Positions 47,892-54,231 of a stretch of DNA of 54,231 nt are shown piece by piece (position 1 is the stretch's first letter; every line of letters starts with the position of its first letter). Source of the DNA: a bacterium BMS3Bbin09 (GTDB lineage: Bacteria; Nitrospirota; Thermodesulfovibrionia; UBA6902); assembly GCA_002897915.1 (NCBI GenBank), contig BDTS01000023.1, positions 1 to 54,231 of the forward strand. Reading direction: 5' to 3'. The notes beneath the pieces were generated by a model. That model searched no databases, was not told the DNA's origin, and saw nothing but the letters and a program-made list of their open reading frames with translations. The translations under genes were made by a program, and so were the position numbers.

Positions 47892-48692
47892 ATGAAACAT
47901 GAAAAGATATTTCGTTATACGAAAAATTGCCTTTTGCTGGGCCTCGCCCTGTTCCTTTTTACAGGGTGTTCGTTTTTTAGGGAAGCGATAAAAGAAAAGC
48001 CTTTTAATGCGGAGGAATCTTTCCAAGAGGCTAACAAACTGATGAAGGACGGGTTCAACAAAAAGGCGAGAGAGATATTCGAAACCGTTCTTGCTCAGGA
48101 TGCTTCTCGGAAATACAGTACATTGGCCAAGGTGCGCATAGGGGACACATATTTTGAAGATGAATTATATGATGAGGCGATCGTAGAGTATGAGGGTTTT
48201 CTGGACATCCATCCATATCATAAATACGCACCTTACGCTCAGTATAAAATTGCCATGTCCTATTTCAATAGGATAAAGACGGTTGATGTCAGTTATTCAT
48301 GGGCCAGAAAGGCATTGGATGAATTTAAAAAACTGCGGGAAGATTATCCCAGAAATCCATATATGGACGCTATAGACAGCAGAATAAGGACATGTAAGCG
48401 TTATCTTGCGGAGTATGAGTTTTATGTTGGCAATTTCTATTTTAAAAAGAAAGCATATCAGGCTGCGGCGCAGCGGTTTGACGGTATGCTTCTAAAATAT
48501 CCCAATTCAAGAATAGAGTCTGAAGCGCTCTATTACCTCGGGCTTTCTTATAAAAATATAGGAGATAAAGAAAAGGCAATAGTTACCCTGAGCGCGCTTA
48601 TAGATAAATTTCCGGCAACAAGATTATCTGCGGAAGCAAAAGGCATAATCGACTCATTCAATAACATGCCAGATACAATTGAAAAGAAGTGA
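47892..48692 (+). CDS. bamD: BamD-like outer-membrane assembly lipoprotein
   Basis: Lipobox LFTGCS; TPR-like SFQEANKLMKDGFNKKAREIFE..., YDEAIVEYEGFLDIHPYHKYAPYAQYKIAMSYF; start shortened from 47871. Confidence 0.85.
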   Translation: MKHEKIFRYTKNCLLLGLALFLFTGCSFFREAIKEKPFNAEESFQEANKLMKDGFNKKAREIFETVLAQDASRKYSTLAKVRIGDTYFEDELYDEAIVEYEGFLDIHPYHKYAPYAQYKIAMSYFNRIKTVDVSYSWARKALDEFKKLREDYPRNPYMDAIDSRIRTCKRYLAEYEFYVGNFYFKKKAYQAAAQRFDGMLLKYPNSRIESEALYYLGLSYKNIGDKEKAIVTLSALIDKFPATRLSAEAKGIIDSFNNMPDTIEKK

Positions 48693-49315
48693 GATATTAT
48701 CCTGCCTTTCTTGATCTGAGTGACAGAAAAGCCGTTGTAGTGGGCGGCGGTAAGGTTGCCGAGAGAAAAGTGCGTTCACTCGTAAAGGCTGGAGCTCTGG
48801 TGGAGGTTGTGAGTCCCGATCTCACAACGGGCCTGAAAACACTTTGTGATCAGGGAAAGATCAGGCATAAAAAAAGGAAGTATAGAAGCGGCGATCTCAG
48901 GGGTGCGTTTATTGTGATCGCGGCCACCTCATCTGCTGATGTTAATGCAAAGGTCGCGCGGGATGCAAAAAATCTCGTGAACATAATCGATATGCCCGCT
49001 GACGGTAACTTTATAGTCCCTTCTCTTGTCAGGCGCGGCAATCTCACGATCGCCATATCCACGGAAGGCGTGAGCCCGGCAATTTCAAAGGCTGTCAGAA
49101 AAGAGATCGAACAGAAATATGACGCGGAGTTTGCGCGTTATCTACGGTTTGTGGAGAGTCTGCGGAAAAAAGCGATAAAGGAAATAAAGGACGCCAAAAA
49201 GAGGGAAAGGTTTCTTAAATCCCTTGCTTCCACTGAAATCCTGGCCACGCTCAGGAATAGAGGTTTTGGCGCGGCCTCAGGAGAAGTTCTGAAGGCCCTT
49301 GATAAGATCAAATAA
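48689..49315 (+). CDS. Precorrin-2 dehydrogenase / sirohydrochlorin ferrochelatase
   Basis: YYPAFLDLSDRKAVVVGGGKVAERKVRSLVKAGALVEVVSPDL; NIIDMPADGNFIVPSLVRRGNLTIAISTEGVSPAISK. Confidence 0.93.
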   Translation: MRYYPAFLDLSDRKAVVVGGGKVAERKVRSLVKAGALVEVVSPDLTTGLKTLCDQGKIRHKKRKYRSGDLRGAFIVIAATSSADVNAKVARDAKNLVNIIDMPADGNFIVPSLVRRGNLTIAISTEGVSPAISKAVRKEIEQKYDAEFARYLRFVESLRKKAIKEIKDAKKRERFLKSLASTEILATLRNRGFGAASGEVLKALDKIK

Positions 49316-49607
49316 GACGTAGAATCCAGTGCCGAAAAGCGTTACGGTTTTCCTTGTTCATCAATAGTTATTATTATTTTCCGGGCAACATGATTGTCAC
49401 TGACTATATTCTGGAATTTCTCACCGATTAGATAGCCAAGGGCTTTTTCAATTCCGAACAATTTAACAATTTGCCCGCCCTCAGCAATAATTTGCAAAAA
49501 TTTATCATAGATCCGGGAAAATGCACAGAGTATAGAGTGTAAGTGTTATAATTTTACGGGAACTCTTTTGAGGTGGGAGTTATTGGGATATCCCCCTTTA
49601 TTTTTTA

Positions 49608-52478
49608 ATGAATATAACTGAATACCATGCAAAATATTACGCTTATGAATTAACTAAACGCTACTCTTCCGACAATCTGGAAAAGCTGATAACTCCTTTA
49701 ATGGATGCTCAAGTTGATTTAAATCCTCACCAGGTTGAAGCTGCTCTTTTTGCCTTTAAATCACCGCTATCCAAGGGAGCTCTTCTTGCCGATGAAGTTG
49801 GTCTTGGTAAGACAATTGAGGCAGGGATTCTAATATCACAGAAATGGGCTGAACGTAAAAGAAAAATCCTCATTATTCTTCCATCTAATCTCAGAAACCA
49901 ATGGAATCAGGAGCTGTATGACAAGTTCTTTCTGACTTCAACTATTCTTGAATCAAAGTCATTTAATGCTCATCTCAAGATAAGTAACGAAAATCCATTT
50001 GACAGAGATGAGATTGTACTTTGCTCGTATTATTTTGCAAGAAACAAAGCAGAATATATTAGAAATGTAAGATGGGACTTAGTAGTTATTGATGAGGCTC
50101 ATAGACTGAGAAACGTCTATAAGCCCTCAAATAAGATCGCTAAGGCTATACAGGAGGCAATTTCGTCATATCCCAAGGTGCTTCTTACCGCAACGCCTCT
50201 ACAAAATACATTGCTGGAACTTTATGGTTTGATCAGTTTTATTGATGATTTTACATTTGGAGATATCAAAAGCTATAAGGCACAATTCTCTAAACTAACT
50301 AACGAAGATAACTTTGACGACCTTAAAGCCCGGCTTGCTCCGGTATGTAAAAGAACCCTCAGAAGGCAGGTGCTTGAATATATACGCTACACAAACAGAA
50401 TACCGATAACTCAGGAGTTTATTCCTACTGAAGAGGAGCAAGAACTTTATGATGTTGTTTCTGGTTATTTACGACGGCAAAACTTATATGCTTTGCCGGC
50501 AAGCCAACGGCATCTCATAACTCTTATTCTTCGTAAACTTTTATCATCATCCACATTCGCTATAGCAGGGACTTTAACCTCTCTTCTTTACAGGTTAAAT
50601 GCAAAGCTGAAACGGGTTAAAGTTAAGCCCGAAATGGACGATGACCTCGGGCAGGATTTTGAATCCTATGAAGAGCTTAAAGATGAATGGCAGGAGAATG
50701 GTGACACACCGAGTGACGAAAATATAGTAACTGAAGAGGAACTTGAAGCTATAGGAGAAGAAATTAATGACTTGCAAAGGTTTAGGGATTTAGCCGAATC
50801 AATAACACATAACGCCAAAGGGAAAGAACTGCTGATTGCTCTGAAAACAGGTTTTAGCAAGGCAAAAGAATTAGGTGCAAATGAAAAAGCAGTTATTTTT
50901 ACTGAATCCCGAAGAACTCAGGAATACCTGCTTTCAGTGCTTTCAAATACAGAGTATAAGGGCCGCATTGTTCTTTTTAACGGATCAAATAACGATGAAA
51001 TATCCAAAGCTATATATAAAGAATGGTTTGATTTTCATAATGGAACAGATAAAGTAACAGGCTCAAAAACAGCAGATATACGATCTGCTATTGTAGATTG
51101 CTTTAAAAACAGGGCCACGATCATGATAGCAACAGAAGCTGCAGCCGAGGGGATCAATCTTCAGTTCTGCTCATTGGTTATTAACTATGACCTTCCGTGG
51201 AATCCTCAAAGGATCGAGCAGAGAATAGGCAGGTGTCATAGGTATGGTCAGAAATATGATGTTGTTGTGGTGAACTTCCTGAACAAAAAGAATGCCGCTG
51301 ATGTCAGGGTGCATGAACTCCTTTCTGAGAAGTTCAAGTTGTTCAGCGGTGTTTTTGGTGCGAGCGATGAGATTTTGGGAAGCATTGAATCAGGTGTAGA
51401 TTTTGAGAAGAGAATTGCCCGGATATATCAGGAATGCAGAACAGAGGAAGAAATACAGGCTTCTTTTGATGCCCTTCAAAAGGACATGGAGATGGAAATT
51501 GATGAGAAAATGAAGTTGACAAGGAAGAACCTCCTTGAAAACTTTGATGAAGAAGTTCACGAAAAATTAAAAGTGAATCTGGCTGAAAGCAAAGAATACT
51601 TGTCAAAGCATGAAAACTGGCTATGGCAAATAACAAGGTATTATCTTGAACCTTATGCTGACTTTATAACAGGCGATCATTCCTTTACTTTGAGACAAAA
51701 CCCTTTTCCTGAAGAGAAAATACATAAAGGTCCTTATAAGGTAGGGAAGAATATTGAGGATGCAAATATATATAGAATAGGACATCCTCTGGCACAGAGA
51801 ATAATTAATTCATGCAAATCAAGCGATCTGTTATTGCAGCAACTCACATTCAATTATTCAGACACAGCAAAGAAAATATCTATCTTAGATCCACTGATAG
51901 GTAAATCAGGATGGTTGTCTTTAGTAACTCTGACAATTGATTCCTTTGAGACAGAAGATTATATATTGTTTTGCGGGATTACAGATAACGGTAAAGAATT
52001 AGACATAGAGCAGGTCCAAAGACTTTTTTCTTTATCAGCCTCTGTTACCCCTTTCATTGATAAAATGCCTGATAATGTCTCTGATAATATTAACAAAATG
52101 ATTCACAGACAGGAGATGGATATATTACAATCAAATGCAGAGCACAATGGCAGTTTCTTTGATGCTGAATTGGAAAAGCTGGATAAGTGGGCTGAAGACA
52201 TCAAGAACAGCATTGAAATTGAATTGAAACAGCTTGATAAGGACATCAAAGCCCGTAAAACAGAAGCGAAGAAGATACTTAAACTTGATGAGAAAGTAAA
52301 GGCACAAAAAGAGATAAAGGACATGGAGAAGAAGCGGAATACCCTGAGGCAGAACCTTTATCAGGCGCAGGATGAGGTAGATGATAAGAAGGAACGGCTC
52401 ATTGAGGAAATTGAGTCAAGATTGAAACAGAAAATAGAGAAGGCAGAACTTTTTACTATTATATGGAGTGTTATATAA
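49608..52478 (+). CDS. SNF2/HepA-like helicase
   Basis: LADEVGLGKTIEAGILISQ (Walker A), VIDEAHRLRN (DEAH), LLTATPLQNTLLELYGLISFI, ATEAAAEGINLQFCSLVINYDLPWNPQRIEQRIGRCHRYGQ. Confidence 0.95.
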   Translation: MNITEYHAKYYAYELTKRYSSDNLEKLITPLMDAQVDLNPHQVEAALFAFKSPLSKGALLADEVGLGKTIEAGILISQKWAERKRKILIILPSNLRNQWNQELYDKFFLTSTILESKSFNAHLKISNENPFDRDEIVLCSYYFARNKAEYIRNVRWDLVVIDEAHRLRNVYKPSNKIAKAIQEAISSYPKVLLTATPLQNTLLELYGLISFIDDFTFGDIKSYKAQFSKLTNEDNFDDLKARLAPVCKRTLRRQVLEYIRYTNRIPITQEFIPTEEEQELYDVVSGYLRRQNLYALPASQRHLITLILRKLLSSSTFAIAGTLTSLLYRLNAKLKRVKVKPEMDDDLGQDFESYEELKDEWQENGDTPSDENIVTEEELEAIGEEINDLQRFRDLAESITHNAKGKELLIALKTGFSKAKELGANEKAVIFTESRRTQEYLLSVLSNTEYKGRIVLFNGSNNDEISKAIYKEWFDFHNGTDKVTGSKTADIRSAIVDCFKNRATIMIATEAAAEGINLQFCSLVINYDLPWNPQRIEQRIGRCHRYGQKYDVVVVNFLNKKNAADVRVHELLSEKFKLFSGVFGASDEILGSIESGVDFEKRIARIYQECRTEEEIQASFDALQKDMEMEIDEKMKLTRKNLLENFDEEVHEKLKVNLAESKEYLSKHENWLWQITRYYLEPYADFITGDHSFTLRQNPFPEEKIHKGPYKVGKNIEDANIYRIGHPLAQRIINSCKSSDLLLQQLTFNYSDTAKKISILDPLIGKSGWLSLVTLTIDSFETEDYILFCGITDNGKELDIEQVQRLFSLSASVTPFIDKMPDNVSDNINKMIHRQEMDILQSNAEHNGSFFDAELEKLDKWAEDIKNSIEIELKQLDKDIKARKTEAKKILKLDEKVKAQKEIKDMEKKRNTLRQNLYQAQDEVDDKKERLIEEIESRLKQKIEKAELFTIIWSVI

Positions 52479-52481
52479 AGG

Positions 52482-52946
52482 ATGACTGAATCAGAGAGAA
52501 TTAAAATGCTCATAAAAGAAGGCGAAGGCTTAACGGTCGAGTTCAAGGAGAGATACACTCCCAGGATTGATCGTGACATTGTGTCGTTTGCCAATTCAAA
52601 AGGCGGGCGGTTGCTGCTCGGTGTTGATGATAGAGGAAAAGAACCTGTCTTTGAGATGGATTTATTTTTCAGGGCCATTTTTTATCGTGATCCAAAGTAT
52701 TCTCTTAAAACATACAAGGGCAGAGGAAAAGGGACGGAAGAAACTACCCAGAAAACTACCCGGAAAACTACCCGGAAAATAATAGATGCCATTACCAAAA
52801 AAGCAGATATTACTCAAAAAGAACTTGCTGCTTTTATTGGAATAACTGAAGACGGAGTAAAATACCATATAACAAGGCTTAAGAGAAAAGGAATCCTTAA
52901 ACGAATAGGCCCGGACAAAGGCGGGCATTGGGAGATAGTTGGATGA
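52482..52946 (+). CDS. Internally deleted AlbA_2/Schlafen-type ATP-binding regulator (N- and C-termini only)
   Basis: LTVEFKERYTPRIDRDIVSFANSKGGRLLLGVDDRG joined directly to FFRAIFYR...TTQKTTRKTTRK...winged-helix tail. Confidence 0.8.
   Translation: MTESERIKMLIKEGEGLTVEFKERYTPRIDRDIVSFANSKGGRLLLGVDDRGKEPVFEMDLFFRAIFYRDPKYSLKTYKGRGKGTEETTQKTTRKTTRKIIDAITKKADITQKELAAFIGITEDGVKYHITRLKRKGILKRIGPDKGGHWEIVG
52740..52775 (+). repeat. Three 12-bp tandem repeats GAAAACTACCCG encoding T-T-(Q/R)-K units
   Basis: gaaactacccagaaaactacccggaaaactacccgg read directly. Confidence 0.8.
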
Positions 52947-53029
52947 GGGTGTCAACTCGGCGATTCTGTTTTGCCTTGTCATTTCGACAACAGGAGAAAT
53001 CTTGAATCTTTATTTGCTTGTTCAACACT

Positions 53030-53131
53030 ATGAAGAAAAAACAGAAATTAGAACTCACATGGATAGGAAAAGACGAGCAGTCGAAGCTTGAGTCGAGGAT
53101 GTTGATCGAAGACCCGGAGCAGCGTAGCTGA
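53030..53131 (+). pseudogene. N-terminal remnant of a site-specific (type III Mod-like) DNA methyltransferase
   Basis: ATG...TGA encodes MKKKQKLELTWIGKDEQSKLESRMLIEDPEQRS, resembling the conserved start of this methyltransferase group. Confidence 0.65.
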
Positions 53132-53143
53132 CATAACTGAAAT

Positions 53144-54231
53144 ATGAAATTTATTGAATCCGAGACATTGGAATTAAAAAAATCCACCGCTGAGATTAAA
53201 GAGGCGATCATATCTATAGCGGCAATCCTCAATAAACATCAACACGGCGAATTATTTTTTGGGATTAAAAACAACGGCGCTGTTGCAGGCCAGAACGTAT
53301 CAGACAAAACAATACGTGATGTATCAAAATCTATTGCAGACCATATTGAACCCAAAATCTATCCTCACATAAACCGTATCGAGATAGACGGCAAAATATG
53401 CATTAGAGTCCGGTTTAAGGGTAACGATATTCCCTATTTTGCATATGGCAGGGCACATATAAGAGTGGCGGATGAAGACCGGCAATTAAGCGCTAAGGAA
53501 CTCGAAGGGCTGATTCTCGGAAAGAATAAAGATAAATTAAGATGGGATACCGAAATCTGCAAAGAAGCAGAGATCACAGACATAAGCGCAGTAAAGGTTA
53601 AATCTTTTCTGAAAGGCTTGGGGCTGAAATATGACACTGTACGCAATGCGCTTGAGAAATTAAAGCTCACGCATGAAGGTAAGCTCCTCAATACGGCCGT
53701 AATCCTGTTCGCCAAAAAACCGCAGGCTTTTTTCCCGAATGCCCGTCTAAGATGCGCTGTTTTCGGCACAACAGACACAACGTTTACCATTGATATGCAG
53801 GATATTGAAGGAGATATCTTCTACCTGATCCAAAAAGCTGAAGGATATATCCTGAAAAATATACATATCGGTATGAAGCTTGAGGGGTTAAAAAGGATAG
53901 ATGTGCCTGAAATTGACAAGGAGGCATTCAGGGAAGCAATAATCAATGCCTTCTGCCACAGGGATTACCGGGAGTTTGATTCCGTTAATATTGCTGTCTT
54001 TAAAGACAGAGTTGAAATAAGGAGTCCGGGACTGCTTTATGGCGGCCTGACCATAGAGGCCATCAGGACAAAGATGGTTTCGGAGAGAAGAAATGAGCTA
54101 ATTGCAGAGATGCTTCATCGTGTTCATTTCATAGAGAAATGGGGACGGGGAATCAGGCTGATTCTCTCCAAAGAACCGGATGCCAAGTTCAGTGAAGTAG
54201 GAACCAAGTTTATCACCATATTTAAGCGGAA
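53144..54231 (+). CDS. AlbA_2/Schlafen-domain ATP-binding protein, runs off window end
   Basis: ESETLELKKSTAEIKEAIISIAAILNKHQHGELFFGIKNNG; DKEAFREAIINAFCHRDYREFDSVNIAVFKDRVEIRSPGLL; not listed in the ORF track because it is open at the 3' edge. Confidence 0.9.
   Translation, partial: MKFIESETLELKKSTAEIKEAIISIAAILNKHQHGELFFGIKNNGAVAGQNVSDKTIRDVSKSIADHIEPKIYPHINRIEIDGKICIRVRFKGNDIPYFAYGRAHIRVADEDRQLSAKELEGLILGKNKDKLRWDTEICKEAEITDISAVKVKSFLKGLGLKYDTVRNALEKLKLTHEGKLLNTAVILFAKKPQAFFPNARLRCAVFGTTDTTFTIDMQDIEGDIFYLIQKAEGYILKNIHIGMKLEGLKRIDVPEIDKEAFREAIINAFCHRDYREFDSVNIAVFKDRVEIRSPGLLYGGLTIEAIRTKMVSERRNELIAEMLHRVHFIEKWGRGIRLILSKEPDAKFSEVGTKFITIFKR

Noticed and set aside
52740-52775. 12-bp tandem repeats as a CRISPR-like array
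   Set aside because: No spacers; in-frame coding linker repeats of an AlbA_2 protein. No CRISPR array was seen anywhere in the window

Overview
This 54.2 kb window is bacterial chromosome and mostly housekeeping. The gene content suggests an anaerobic or Nitrospirota/deltaproteobacteria-like host, but that is inference only. From left to right it contains: a glycogen/alpha-glucan cluster (glgB 3' end, GH57/DUF3536, malQ); a LOG-family protein; tRNA-Val and tRNA-Asp; a minus-strand operon of a PqqD-radical SAM/SPASM-ArsM-like methyltransferase fusion, a B12-binding radical SAM protein and cysK; a divergent GAF/sigma-54 activator; a DHH-CBS-tRNA nucleotidyltransferase fusion; a primary-type sigma factor; tRNA-Asn; porGDAB; a sigma-54 activator with an atypical receiver domain; infB-rbfA-nrnA-truB; rpmB; a Tat-targeted molybdopterin oxidoreductase operon (Fe-S subunit, catalytic subunit, TorD-like chaperone) beside an FmdE gene; and mltG, ispG, yqeY, NIF3, dnaG, bamD and a siroheme gene. 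The window ends in a partly degraded SNF2/AlbA_2/methyltransferase island. The parts most worth a second look are: (1) the three-domain rSAM-ArsM fusion operon; (2) a modular, compensating dispersed hairpin family at five loci; (3) a scarred accessory region at 32.9-37.3 kb with a duplicated and truncated FmdE, an IS91-type transposase relic carrying a 20-bp palindrome insert, and a frameshifted repeat lipoprotein; (4) the eroded defence-like island, including a 33-codon methyltransferase N-terminal relic that the ORF track does not list. All identifications come from reading motifs; no searches were run.
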